The notes under the pieces were generated by a model. It was not told the DNA's origin, searched no databases, and saw only the letters and a list, made by a program, of their open reading frames with translations. The position numbers and the translations under genes were made by a program. Positions 9,914 to 19,143 of a stretch of DNA of 64,000 nt are shown one piece after another. The first letter of the stretch is position 1. Each line of letters starts with the position of its first letter. The stretch is taken from the NCBI GenBank assembly GCA_001931535.1, contig CP016211.1, positions 10,400,377 through 10,464,376 on the forward strand, read 5' to 3'. This DNA comes from Minicystis rosea (GTDB lineage Bacteria > Myxococcota_A > Polyangia > Polyangiales > Polyangiaceae).

Positions 9914-11013
9914 ATTTCGCCTCGCCCTGGTTCCTCGTGGGCACGCTGCTCGCGCTCGCGGTGGGCGCGCTGCTCGTGTGGGGCGGCGTGTTGGGCGCGA
10001 AGCGCGTCGTGCGCTTCGGCGATCCCGATCGCGTGCAAGCGCTCGTCACCGCCGATCCGGCCAAGCGGCGCGCCTGGAAGGGCGTGCTCCTCGTGCTCGC
10101 GGTGGCGTTTTCCTTCGTGGCGGCGGCGCGACCGCAATACGGCAAGGGGACGCGGCTCATCCCGGCGACCAACGTCGACGTGGTGATCGTGCTCGACTAC
10201 TCGAAGAGCATGTACGCGCGCGACGTGGAGCCGTCGCGGATCTTCCGCGCCAAGGTGGAGGTCGCCCGCTTGGTGCGCGAGCTCGAAGGCGCGCGCTTCG
10301 CCGCGGTGGCCTTCGCCGGTGAGCCGATGGGCTTCCCGCTGACGGCGGACGGCCTCGCGATCGCGCAGTTCCTCCGCCAGCTCGAGCCCAACGACATGCC
10401 CGTCGGCGGCACCGCCATCGCGCGGGCGCTGGAGCAGGCGCGCGACCTTCTGCGCCGCGATCCGAAATCGTTGGAGCACAAACGAATCGTGGTGCTCGTC
10501 ACGGACGGCGAAGATCTGGAGGGCGATCCGGTGGCCTCGGCGCGCAGCATCGGCGCGGAGGGGACGATCGTGCACGTGGTGCAGATCGGCGGGCGCACGC
10601 CCGAGCCGATCCCCGAGGTCGCCGACGGCAAGGTGGTGGGGATGCGCAAGGATCGCAGCGGCCGGACGCTCACCACCGCGCTCTCGGTCGAGGGCGAGAA
10701 GCAGCTCGCCGAGGTGGCCGAGGCCGGCAACGGCACGCTCGTGCGCGCCGAGCGCGGCACCACGGGCATCGACAAGATCACGGCCGAGCTCAAGAAGCAG
10801 ATGAAGCGCGAGCTCGGGGAGAAGGTCGAGACGGTGTACGCGGACGTCTACTTCTACCCGCTGGGGCTCGCGATCTTGCTGCTGATCGCCGAGGCCCTCG
10901 TGGGCGAGACGCCGCGACGTCTCTTCGTGCGCAACACGCCGCCGCCGGCGAAGAAGGCCGCGGCCCGGCTGCGACGCGCGCTCGGGAAGGAGGCCAAGCG
11001 TGCGGCGTCGTGA
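9910..11013 (+). CDS. batB: BatB-type von Willebrand A membrane protein
   Basis: A 367-residue paralogue of BatA with the same plan: an N-terminal membrane segment (WFLVGTLLALAVGALLVWGG), a second near residue 60 (VLLVLAVAFSFVAAARP), a VWA domain with DYSKSM near residue 96 and VTDGEDLEG near residue 198, and a C-terminal membrane segment (LGLAILLLIAEALVG). The C-terminal tail is basic. The GTG start overlaps batA by four bases and the 3' end overlaps the following TPR gene by 14 bases, so translation is coupled. Confidence 0.9.
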   Translation: MNFASPWFLVGTLLALAVGALLVWGGVLGAKRVVRFGDPDRVQALVTADPAKRRAWKGVLLVLAVAFSFVAAARPQYGKGTRLIPATNVDVVIVLDYSKSMYARDVEPSRIFRAKVEVARLVRELEGARFAAVAFAGEPMGFPLTADGLAIAQFLRQLEPNDMPVGGTAIARALEQARDLLRRDPKSLEHKRIVVLVTDGEDLEGDPVASARSIGAEGTIVHVVQIGGRTPEPIPEVADGKVVGMRKDRSGRTLTTALSVEGEKQLAEVAEAGNGTLVRAERGTTGIDKITAELKKQMKRELGEKVETVYADVYFYPLGLAILLLIAEALVGETPRRLFVRNTPPPAKKAAARLRRALGKEAKRAAS

Positions 11014-12063
11014 CGAGAAGGATAGCGCGCGGACGGCGCGGCGCCTGCTCGCGGCCGTTGTGTGGGGCGGCGCGCTCGCGGTGGCCTCGATCGCGGCGGT
11101 GTCGGGTTGCAATGGATGGGATCCGCGACAGCCGTTCGAGCGCAACGCGCCCGAGGTCGACGAAGCCATTCACGAGCTCGACGCCGGCAAGCCGCAGAAT
11201 GCCGAGACGCTCCTCGAGCAATACCTCGGGACGGGCCCATGCCGCGCCGACGCAGGCATCGCGGTGCCCGACGCGATCCGCCAGAAGCACGCGGGCTCGT
11301 TCGATCTCGGGCTCACGCTCTTCCAGCTCGGCGAGCGCTACGGTCACCGCTTCGGCGACGAAGAAGGCAGCGACGGCGGCGCCGACGAAGAGGCGTTGAT
11401 GGCGAAGCGGTCGATGGAGATCGACTGCGCGCTCGCGATCGTGCACGCCATCGCCCAAGATCCGAAGGTCCCCACCGAGCTCCGCGCGCGGGCGCGCTAC
11501 CTCGCGGGCAACCTCGAGCTCCTTCGCCGCAAGTACGAAGAGGCCGTGAAGGAGTACGATCAAGCGCTCGCGCTCGTGCCCGGCATCCTCGAAGAGGCCG
11601 GCGGCGACGGCATCGGCCGCGACGCCGCGTGGAACCGCGCCATCGCGCTGCGCCGCCAACAAGAGCTGCAAGACGCCGGCACCGACGCGCCCGACGCCAG
11701 CGACGGCGACGATGGCAGCGACGGCAGCGATGCCGCCGATGGCAGCGATGGCAGCGACGCCGCCGATGCGAGCGACGGCAACGACGCCGGCCCCGACAGC
11801 GGCGACGGTGGTGACGGCGGCGACGGCGACGGCGGCCCGCAGGACGGCGGCGGCGACGGTGGTCAGGATGGCGGCGGCGACGGCGGCCCGCAGGACGGCG
11901 GGGGCAGCCCCAACCGCAAGATCCGAAGCCGGCCACGCCGCAGACGCCGGACGAGCGTTTGCTCGATCGGATCGAGCAGCACTCGCGCAGCTACCAGGAG
12001 CAAGAAGCGAAGAAGCGCGCCAACCAGCAGCGCCGTGGTCGCGCGACCATGGAGGACAAGTGA
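11000..12063 (+). CDS. TPR lipoprotein of the Bat operon, apparent frameshift
   Basis: The N-terminal part reads from GTG at 11000: a signal with a lipobox-like AAVSGC near residue 37, then a helical TPR-like region (IHELDAGKPQNAETLLEQYL, ARARYLAGNLELLRRKYEEA) and a long Asp/Gly/Ser-rich linker. In this frame translation would run on past 12063 as Arg-rich nonsense, overlapping batD. One frame away (-1) the sequence after the run GGGGG at 11900-11904 reads QPQPQDPKPATPQTPDERLL and ends EDK at a TGA at 12061-12063, forming the usual GTGA overlap with batD. An extra G in the run would restore a single frame. I therefore treat it as one gene with a one-base sequencing error, a real mutation, or slippage. 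It fills the BatC position. Confidence 0.72.
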
Positions 12064-13982
12064 TCGCGCTCGCCGCTGCCCGAGCCTTCCTGCGAGGGCC
12101 GTGGCTCGCGGTGGCGGCGACGCTCGTGCTCGGCTTGCTCTTCGCGGGCGGCGCGCGCGCGGACACGCCGCCGCGGATGACGGTGCGCCAGAACGCAGCG
12201 CAGGTCGAGGTCGGTCAGGCGCTCGTCATCGAGCTCACCGCGTCGATGGATAACGGCGACACCGCGCCGAGCGATCCGCAGATCCACGCGCCTCCGGCCT
12301 TCTCCGTCGACGGCCCGAGCATGTCGACGCAGACCACCATGAGCGGCTTCGGCTCGCAGATGCAGGTGCGCGTCAGCATCGGCGCGACGTGGCGGCTCAT
12401 CTCGCGCACACCGGGCAAGTACACGATCCCCGCGCCCACGATGCAGTGGAAGGGCAAGCGCCTCGCGGGCAGCGCGGTGACCGTGGAGGTCGTGCCTTCG
12501 TCCGGTCGCGCGCAGCAGCCGCAGTCGAACAACCCGTTCCTGCTTCCGGGCGGCCCCTCGTGGGGATTCCCCGGCTTCCCGGGCTTCCCCGGCTTCCCGC
12601 GCGATCCCGACGACGACCCCGAGGACACGCCCGCCACGCCCGATCTCAACATGGCGAAGGCGCCGGACTCGACGATCTTCATGCGCGCCGTGGCCGACAA
12701 GCGCGAGGCCATCATCGGCGAGCAGATCACGATCTCGTTCTACGTCTACTACCGCACCGACTATCACCCGCGGAACATCTCGCAGCACGAGGCCTCGCTC
12801 GACGGCTTCCTCCGCGTGCCGCTGCTCAAGAACCCGGGCATCGAGCGCGCGGTCCGCGTGACCGCGGGGGGCCGCTCCTTCCGCGCCAAGCTCTTCGACA
12901 AAGTCGCTGTTTTCCCGATGAAAGCAGGCGATTTGCACACGGGCTCGTACTCGATGACGTTCGTCGATCCGCGCGCGGGCCGCTTCGATCGCGGCTCGGA
13001 GGATCTCGTCATCCACGTGACCGAGCCGCCGCGCGCGGGCCGGCCGGCCGGCTACACGCTCGGCGACGTCGGGCGCTTCGCGCTGAGCGCGACCGTGCAA
13101 CCGCGGCGCATCGAGCAAGGCGGCGCGGTCGCGGTCACGCTCACGGTGAACGGCACCGGCAACATCCCCACCCAGCTCCGCTTGCCGGAGCGCACGGGCA
13201 TCGAGTGGCTCGACCCCGAGCGCAAAGAGTCGATCGAGCCACAAAACAACGTGGTCGGCGGCTCCCGCACGTTCGGCTACGTGGTCCGCATCGGCGAGAG
13301 CGGCGACGTCGATCTCGGCACAGTGACGCTCCCCTACTGGGACCCCACGACGAAGTCGTATCAAGTCACGCGCGCACCGCTCGGCGTCATCACGGTGACG
13401 CCCACCGTGCAGCTCTCCGTGGACGCGGGCGCGCCCGTTCCCTTCCAAGAGCCGAAGGTCGATCCTTTCGCGGCAGTGCCCACTGCGCGCAACACGCTCG
13501 GCGCCTATACGCCGGCGCGTCCCCGTCTCCTCGACGGCAACGTGCTGTGGTTGCTCGTGGCCGCGCCGCCGCTCTTGGTGGGCGCGTTCTCCGCGAGCTC
13601 GGGCGCCCTTCGGCGCGCACGGACGCGGCGTGCGCAGACGGCGGATGCCCCGGCCACGCTCGCGGCCAAGGCGCTGCGCGAAGCGAGCGAGGCCGAGGCG
13701 CGCGGCGACACGAAGGCGCTCGCCGGTGCGCTCGATCGCGCGGTGCACCTCGCCATCGAGGCGGCCACGGGCCTCAAATCGCGCGGCGTCCTGCTCGCCG
13801 ATCTGCCCGACGAGCTCGAGCGCCGCCGCCTGCCGCGCTCGCTCGGCGAGGCTGCCACCGCCGTGCTCTCCGAGTGCGAAGCCATTCGCTTCGAGCCGAG
13901 CCCCGACGCCGCACGGACGCGCGATCTCACGGCCCGCGCCAAGAAGCTCGTCGCCGATCTCGGCCGCCACGAGGCCACGTGA
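12060..13982 (+). CDS. batD: BatD-like protein
   Basis: A 640-residue envelope protein, GTG start overlapping the TPR gene's stop. It has a signal peptide (cleavage near residue 37, after ARA) and tandem beta-sandwich domains typical of BatD: the first near residues 40-150 (MTVRQNAAQVEVGQALVIEL), then after a Phe/Gly/Pro linker (GFPGFPGFPGFP) further domains (ITISFYVYYRTDYHPRNI, AVAVTLTVNGTGNIPTQLRL). A membrane segment lies near residue 500 (VLWLLVAAPPLLVGAF), followed by an Ala-rich helical cytoplasmic domain of about 130 residues. BatD is thought to work with the BatA/BatB membrane complex; here it is translationally coupled to batE. Confidence 0.88.
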   Translation: MIALAAARAFLRGPWLAVAATLVLGLLFAGGARADTPPRMTVRQNAAQVEVGQALVIELTASMDNGDTAPSDPQIHAPPAFSVDGPSMSTQTTMSGFGSQMQVRVSIGATWRLISRTPGKYTIPAPTMQWKGKRLAGSAVTVEVVPSSGRAQQPQSNNPFLLPGGPSWGFPGFPGFPGFPRDPDDDPEDTPATPDLNMAKAPDSTIFMRAVADKREAIIGEQITISFYVYYRTDYHPRNISQHEASLDGFLRVPLLKNPGIERAVRVTAGGRSFRAKLFDKVAVFPMKAGDLHTGSYSMTFVDPRAGRFDRGSEDLVIHVTEPPRAGRPAGYTLGDVGRFALSATVQPRRIEQGGAVAVTLTVNGTGNIPTQLRLPERTGIEWLDPERKESIEPQNNVVGGSRTFGYVVRIGESGDVDLGTVTLPYWDPTTKSYQVTRAPLGVITVTPTVQLSVDAGAPVPFQEPKVDPFAAVPTARNTLGAYTPARPRLLDGNVLWLLVAAPPLLVGAFSASSGALRRARTRRAQTADAPATLAAKALREASEAEARGDTKALAGALDRAVHLAIEAATGLKSRGVLLADLPDELERRRLPRSLGEAATAVLSECEAIRFEPSPDAARTRDLTARAKKLVADLGRHEAT

Positions 13983-14782
13983 TCCAAAGGCCTCGCCTCG
14001 TCGCCCTGCTCTTCGTCGCCGTCACGGCGCTGCTCTCGACCCGCGCGCGCGCCGAGACTTCGGAGGAGCTCTTCACCAAAGGCGCGACCTCGCTCGCGCG
14101 CGGCGAGTACGCCGCGGCCATCGACACGTTCGAAGCGCTCGCCGATCAGGGCTACCTCCATCCCGACGCGAGCTACGATCGCGGCCTCGCCTACGTCACG
14201 CGCTACCGCGCGCAGGCCGGCCGCGCCGGTGATCTCGGTCGCGCCGCGGCCGCCTTCGAGGAGACGCTCCTCCTCCGTCCCGGCGATCACGACGCCGACG
14301 TCGCGCTCGATCTCGTGCGCGCCGAGATCACCCGTCGCCGCGCGCGCCACAGCAAGGACACCGTCGACGTTCGCCCCACGCTCGATCGCATGGTCGTAGG
14401 TCTCGCCGACGAGGAGACGTGGGGCCTCGCGGCATTCGCGGCCTCGCTCGCCCTCGCAATGGGCCTCGTGCTCCGTCCGCGCGCGGGCCGCGCGCACATC
14501 GCCGGCAGCATCCTCGTGCCCACGGCCATCGTCTTGTTGCTCGCGCTCGTACCGCTCGCGTACGGCGCGCGCCGCTTGCGGCTCAATACGCGCCCCGGCG
14601 TCATCGTCGCGACCGAGGTGCATTTCACCAGCGAGGACGGCCAAGCACGCGGCGGCGAGCCCGTGCCCGAGGCCGCATCGGTCGAGGTCGGCGAGCGACG
14701 CGGCAGCCTCGTGCACGTGCGCTGGGGAGCGGTCGAAGGTTGGGTGCCCGCAGCGGACGTCCGCGTGCTCGGCGCGCCCTGA
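13979..14782 (+). CDS. batE: BatE-like TPR/SH3 protein
   Basis: A 267-residue protein, GTG start overlapping batD. The order is signal peptide (residues 1-24), TPR repeats (LFTKGATSLARGEYAAAIDT, AAAAFEETLLLRPGDHDADV), two membrane segments near residues 140-160 and 175-195, and a C-terminal bacterial SH3-like domain (VEVGERRGSLVHVRWGAVEG). This is the usual BatE plan. It closes the operon that begins at 5570; the next gene starts after 74 bases and is probably separate. Confidence 0.85.
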   Translation: MIQRPRLVALLFVAVTALLSTRARAETSEELFTKGATSLARGEYAAAIDTFEALADQGYLHPDASYDRGLAYVTRYRAQAGRAGDLGRAAAAFEETLLLRPGDHDADVALDLVRAEITRRRARHSKDTVDVRPTLDRMVVGLADEETWGLAAFAASLALAMGLVLRPRAGRAHIAGSILVPTAIVLLLALVPLAYGARRLRLNTRPGVIVATEVHFTSEDGQARGGEPVPEAASVEVGERRGSLVHVRWGAVEGWVPAADVRVLGAP

Positions 14783-14856
14783 TCGATCAAGAAGCGCGCT
14801 CGCCCGCTCGCTTCAAGGGGTGGGGGTGAGAGGGCCGGGTATGCTAGGTTGTCGCC

Positions 14857-15438
14857 GTGTGGGTCCGTCGCGCCGCCATCCGTCCCGTACCCGCGTACGC
14901 GCAGGTTCCTCTCCGCGCGCTGACGACGGTCGAAGACGAGCTCGGTGAGGACGACGATCAGGCGCGCACCCAGCTCGACGACGCCTTCACCCGCTTCGAG
15001 CGCACGCAGCCGGCGCTGGCCGATCGCATCTCCCGCGCGCTGAACGGCCCCCTCGACGAGACCGCGCTCGCGCTCGGCTACTTCCTCACGCTGGCCATCT
15101 GGCTCGCCTTCGATCGCGTCTTCCGCACCGATCTCGGTGAAGTGACCGAGACGGCCCTGGGCAGCGTCGAGGAAGCGTTGCAGCTCGACGAGCAGATCCG
15201 CCTCTCCGATCCGGCCGAAGCGGTCGACTCCGACGACGTCGTGGCCATGGAGCAGCCCGACATCCTCTCGTTCGTGCACGAGCACGTCGACGCCGCGCTC
15301 GAAGCCAACGCCGACGAGGTCGACGTCGACGACGTGCACGGCATCTACCACATCGTGCTCGTGGAGGTCCTGGCGCTCAGCTACGCCGTGCGACCTCCGG
15401 CCAACTGGGCGATGCCCGTGCCCGAGTTCAGCGCGTAG
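14857..15438 (+). CDS. Hypothetical acidic protein, 193 aa
   Basis: GTG start behind the sequence GTATGCTAGG, which contains a possible -10 box (TATGCT, 14840-14845), although no matching -35 was found. The protein is strongly acidic (EDELGEDDDQARTQLDD, ADEVDVDDVHG) and largely helical, with a moderately hydrophobic stretch TALALGYFLTLAIWLAFDRV near residues 69-88 that may be a buried helix rather than a membrane span. No family recognised. It converges with the ExbD-like gene, the two stops being 39 bases apart. Confidence 0.62.
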   Translation: MWVRRAAIRPVPAYAQVPLRALTTVEDELGEDDDQARTQLDDAFTRFERTQPALADRISRALNGPLDETALALGYFLTLAIWLAFDRVFRTDLGEVTETALGSVEEALQLDEQIRLSDPAEAVDSDDVVAMEQPDILSFVHEHVDAALEANADEVDVDDVHGIYHIVLVEVLALSYAVRPPANWAMPVPEFSA

Positions 15439-15477
15439 CCGACACGCTCTCGAAACGCCTTCGATCTCGGCCCGCGA

Positions 15478-16050
15478 TCAGCGCACGGCGAACGTCGTGT
15501 TGAACACCGGCATCTCGCGCGCGCGGCCATCGCCGAGGCGCAGCGTGCGGTGGGTCGCATTGGTCGCGTCGAGCACGGCCACGAGCTCGCGGAAGGGCAC
15601 GCGATCGTCGCTGTGCAACACGATCTGATCCTGCTTCTTGTCGGCCACGTCGAAGTGCTCGCGGAACTGCCCCCACTCTTTCTCCAGCGCCTTGGCGAGC
15701 TCCGGGTAGCGCACCACCTTCTCGCCGTGGCCGGTGCTCACCTCCATCGGCGCGCGCGGCACGAACGTGTCGCTCAGCACGGTGCCCGCGCGCTTCCACG
15801 TGAGCTTGAAGCCGTCCTCGACGACGCTGACGTGCAGCGTGCGCTCCTCGCGCGGATGGCAATCACCCTCGCACCCCGGCGGCCCCGGCACCTGCGCGTC
15901 CGCGTTGATGCGCGAGCTCGTCACCCACACCGCCGTGATCAGAAGGAAGGCGATGGTGCACATCAACAGATCGATGAACGGCACCATGTTGATCTCGCTG
16001 TTGGTCGCCCTCTTCTTCCCGCCCGAAGCCCCGACGTCGACGCCAGCCAT
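15478..16050 (-). CDS. ExbD/TolR-family protein
   Basis: A 190-residue protein with one N-terminal membrane segment directly after the family signature (SEINMVPFIDLLMCTIAFLL, residues 17-36), including the conserved Asp, and a periplasmic domain ending near the C-terminus. The ATG at 16050 is set by a strong GGAGGCG ribosome-binding site; the frame stays open upstream but is Arg-rich and non-coding there. ExbD/TolR proteins couple the proton gradient to outer-membrane transport or cell-wall work. It stands alone, without an adjacent ExbB, and contains an unusual Cys pair (PGPPGCEGDCHP) after the membrane segment. Confidence 0.88.
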   Translation of the reverse strand: MAGVDVGASGGKKRATNSEINMVPFIDLLMCTIAFLLITAVWVTSSRINADAQVPGPPGCEGDCHPREERTLHVSVVEDGFKLTWKRAGTVLSDTFVPRAPMEVSTGHGEKVVRYPELAKALEKEWGQFREHFDVADKKQDQIVLHSDDRVPFRELVAVLDATNATHRTLRLGDGRAREMPVFNTTFAVR

Positions 16051-16186
16051 GCTCGCCTCCTTGTTTCTGCCTCGCTGAAAAACGCCGCTCTCGACGAAAT
16101 ATCCAATCAGCGCGCGGAGTTGTGACCGGCTCTCGAACGAGAAGTTCCGCCGAAATCCTGCCTTTCTTCGGATTCGTCTGCGGCGA

Positions 16187-17365
16187 TCACCAGAGGCGAT
16201 AGCCGCCGCGCAGACCGATGCCGATCGCGTACTGCGGCCCGCCGTAAGTCTCGGCCGCATAGGCGTCGTGCTTCGCGTGCGTGAGCCCGCCCGTCGATCC
16301 GACGAGCTGCTGCAACGCCAGCCCGATGAGGCCACCGCGCAGATCGATCTCGAACCCCGTCTCGCTGAGCGCGAAACCATCCACGCCCTTCGCATCCTGG
16401 CGCGCGATGCTGCCCGGCCCCGGGTCCCAGCGCATCATGTCGAGCATCACGCCGCCGCCCAACACCTGCACGAAACGCACGCGCTCGCCGGTGGTCATGA
16501 GACGCACGTGCGCGCCGAAGCGGAACGACGAGAGCGCATAGCCGAGCGGATACGTCATGCCGCTCGTCTCCGCGAACGAAGGCCGCCCCTGCCCCGAGGC
16601 CGCGACGCGCGCATACTCGAAGCCGAGCTCGCCGCCCGCGATGGGCGCGAAGCGATAGCCCGCGCGCGCGCCCACCGACACACCGACGCCCGTGCCGGAG
16701 AAATCCGAAGGCGGGAGCGGCACGAAGGTCGAGAGCGCACCGATGAAATAAGGGCCGCGCGCAACGATCGGCTTCACGCCGTCCGCGGCAGCCTCGTCGC
16801 CGGTCACGAGGCGCAGCTTGATCGCGGCCGTCTCGCCGCTCGTGAGCGTGATCGTCTGCGCCGCCGGCGTATAGCCGGGCAAGCGCGCCTCGAGGCGATG
16901 CGATCCGGGCGCGAGCGGAATGACCCGCTGCGAAGCGCCGGCCGGCTGATCCTCACCATCGATCCGCAGCGTCGCCGTCGCCGGCACCAGCACCACCTGC
17001 ACGAACCCGAGCTGCGCCCGCATCTCCGCGAGCGCCTCCTCCGCGGCCTTGCGCTCCTTCGGATCGAGCGTGGCCGCGTGATCACGGAGCGCGCGCTCGA
17101 TGGCTTCGATCGCCGGCGCATAGCGGAACAACGCTCGGTCCGCGAGCGCGAGGCTCACGAGCGCGCTCCCCGTGGGCCGCGCGCGGTAGGCCGCCTCGAA
17201 CTCGACGCGCGCCGCTTCGTGGCTCTCTTCCTCCACGAGCTTGGCGCCGTTCGCCATGTGATCGCGGTAGGCGCTCTCCGCCGCGGAAGCGCTCTCCTGC
17301 GCGCGCGCGGGCCGCGACGCGATCACCGCGGCCACCGCGAGGACGGCGATCCCGATCGATCGCAC
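16187..17365 (-). CDS. Secreted PEGA/TPR outer-membrane-like protein
   Basis: A 392-residue protein with a GTG start one base after the kinase stop. The signal peptide ends near residue 22 (RPARAQ). Residues about 30-110 form TPR-like helices (GAKLVEEESHEAARVEFEAA). A PEGA domain follows near 115-190 (VQVVLVPATATLRIDGEDQP, GSHRLEARLPGYTP). The C-terminal 190 residues alternate like a beta-barrel and end in Trp (GLRGGYRLW), typical of outer-membrane proteins. Such PEGA proteins often follow Ser/Thr kinases in myxobacteria; the pairing suggests an envelope target or partner of the kinase. Function is otherwise unknown. Confidence 0.8.
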   Translation of the reverse strand: MRSIGIAVLAVAAVIASRPARAQESASAAESAYRDHMANGAKLVEEESHEAARVEFEAAYRARPTGSALVSLALADRALFRYAPAIEAIERALRDHAATLDPKERKAAEEALAEMRAQLGFVQVVLVPATATLRIDGEDQPAGASQRVIPLAPGSHRLEARLPGYTPAAQTITLTSGETAAIKLRLVTGDEAAADGVKPIVARGPYFIGALSTFVPLPPSDFSGTGVGVSVGARAGYRFAPIAGGELGFEYARVAASGQGRPSFAETSGMTYPLGYALSSFRFGAHVRLMTTGERVRFVQVLGGGVMLDMMRWDPGPGSIARQDAKGVDGFALSETGFEIDLRGGLIGLALQQLVGSTGGLTHAKHDAYAAETYGGPQYAIGIGLRGGYRLW

Positions 17366-17366
17366 C

Positions 17367-18923
17367 TCAGTCCGTCTTGAGCTTGAGGCCCGAGGCCACG
17401 CCCGATCCCGGAGGCGCCGGCACGCTCGTCTCTGCAGGCTTGGCCGTGACGGCGGCCGTCGCAGAGGGACGCACCGAAGGCACGGGAACGTTCGACGTCA
17501 TCGCCTTCGCCGATGTCTTCGCCTTCGGCTCGCCGGTGTCGGCGGGCGGGGCCGCGCTCGCGGTGGCCGTCGTGGTGGGCACGGGATCGGCAGGCGCGAT
17601 GGACGGTGACGTCGTGACGGCGGTGCTCGCAGTCGGCTGCGGGGCCGTGCCCGCGCTCGAGCCGATGGGCGCCTCGGCCGTTCGCGTGAACACGCGGGCA
17701 AAGACGTAGGCCGAGACGCCGCCCATGAGCAGCGCCGAGATCGCCACGGCCGCAAACGTGCGGCGTTGCCGTTGCTTCGCGAGGCGGCGCCGCTCTTCGT
17801 TCGACAGGATGGGCGCGCCGCGATCGTCGACCGGCGGCGTCGAGTGGAACTTCACCGTCGCGTCGAAGGCCACGTCGTCGGTCGGCGACGCGGCCCGCCG
17901 GCCCGACGATCGCGCGGGCATGCGCGCCGAGCTCACCGGCGAGAGCAGCGGATTGCTCGAGCTGAGCCCCGTGAAGCTGTCCTCGCTCGCCGCCCCGACG
18001 CCCGACGACATCGACGATCCAGCCGCCGCGCGCAGCGCTTCGAGGAACTCGCGCGCCTCTTGGAAGCGGCCCTCGCGATCGCGCGAGAGCGCCTTGGCGA
18101 TCACCAGCGCCACCGGCTCGGGCACGGCGGGGTTGTAGAGCCGCACGTCCTCCGCGTCGTTCATGCAGATGTTGACGATCACCTGCTCGTACGTCGCGCC
18201 CGAGTACGGCGGCCGCCCCGTGAGGCACTCGTAGAGGATGGCGCCCACGCTCCACAGATCGGAGCGCGCGTCGACATCGGGCTGCGCCTGCGCTTGCTCC
18301 GGCGACATGTAGAAGGGCGTGCCCAGCACGGTGCCCTGCCGGGTCAGCGTGTGCACCGGCGTCTCGCCGCCGCGCCGCACCTTGGAGATGCCGAAGTCGA
18401 GGATCTTGGCGAAGTTCGGATCGTCGTCGCGATCGACGAGGAAGATGTTGTCGGGCTTGAGATCGCGATGAACGATGCCCGCCTTGTGCGCGCGGTGGAG
18501 CCCGCGGAGGAGCTGCGCCGTCACGTGCAGCGCCTCCGGTAGATCGACGCGGCCGCAGCGCTTGATGCGGTGGCCGAGATCCTCGCCGCGGAGGAGCTCC
18601 ATCACGATGTAGGGCTGCCCCTCTTCGGAGATGCCCGAGTCGAAGATCTCGACGATGTGCGCGCTCTCGACCGCGCTCGCGGCCTCGGCCTCGCGCTGGA
18701 AACGGGCCGCGGTCTCCGCGTTCTGCACCGTGCCCGCGTCGATGAACTTCATCGCCACGCGCTTGCCGATGGCGGTGTTGAGGGCCTCGTAGACCGTCCC
18801 CATGCCGCCGCGGCCGATGACGCGGACGATCTCGTACTTGTGCACCCGTTTGCCAACGAGCGACTCGGATCCCGGTTCCGAGGTCGCCGCGGCAGAATGG
18901 GCGGAGTCGGGGCGGAGGGTCAT
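17367..18923 (-). CDS. Membrane Ser/Thr protein kinase (Hanks type)
   Basis: A 518-residue PknB-type kinase. The catalytic domain begins near residue 30: glycine loop VIGRGGMGTVYEA, lysine in VAMKFID, catalytic loop HRDLKPDNI, DFG in ILDFGISK, and GTPFYMSPEQAQ. After about residue 310 comes a Ser/Pro/Thr-rich linker, one membrane segment (FAAVAISALLMGGVSAYVFA, near residue 405) and a disordered extracytoplasmic tail rich in Thr, Ser, Ala and Pro. The ATG at 18923 is chosen because the frame further upstream has no coding character and the kinase domain needs only a short leader. It is co-transcribed with the PEGA protein downstream. Confidence 0.95.
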   Translation of the reverse strand: MTLRPDSAHSAAATSEPGSESLVGKRVHKYEIVRVIGRGGMGTVYEALNTAIGKRVAMKFIDAGTVQNAETAARFQREAEAASAVESAHIVEIFDSGISEEGQPYIVMELLRGEDLGHRIKRCGRVDLPEALHVTAQLLRGLHRAHKAGIVHRDLKPDNIFLVDRDDDPNFAKILDFGISKVRRGGETPVHTLTRQGTVLGTPFYMSPEQAQAQPDVDARSDLWSVGAILYECLTGRPPYSGATYEQVIVNICMNDAEDVRLYNPAVPEPVALVIAKALSRDREGRFQEAREFLEALRAAAGSSMSSGVGAASEDSFTGLSSSNPLLSPVSSARMPARSSGRRAASPTDDVAFDATVKFHSTPPVDDRGAPILSNEERRRLAKQRQRRTFAAVAISALLMGGVSAYVFARVFTRTAEAPIGSSAGTAPQPTASTAVTTSPSIAPADPVPTTTATASAAPPADTGEPKAKTSAKAMTSNVPVPSVRPSATAAVTAKPAETSVPAPPGSGVASGLKLKTD

Positions 18924-19143
18924 GCGCAGGAGCTCGGAGGACGGTAGCGCCGCCCAGCCGGGAGGGGCGAACTGTATTACGCACGCTACCAAAGAAAGTT
19001 CCCTCGGTCGCCCGGGGAGCACGAGATCCGCGGCTTCCCCCGTCGATCGCGATCCTGGTCGTCCCCAACCGACCCCGTGACGCGACCCACGAACCTTCGT
19101 CGAGAGCACACCCGATCGGTGAATCGCCCCATGGATTATGCGC

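Noticed and set aside
11690..11900. Regular short repeats that could be taken for a CRISPR-like or tandem-repeat array.
   Set aside because: They encode an Asp/Gly/Ser linker in frame within the TPR gene, with no spacer structure; similar linkers occur at 7570-7740 and 20740-20850.
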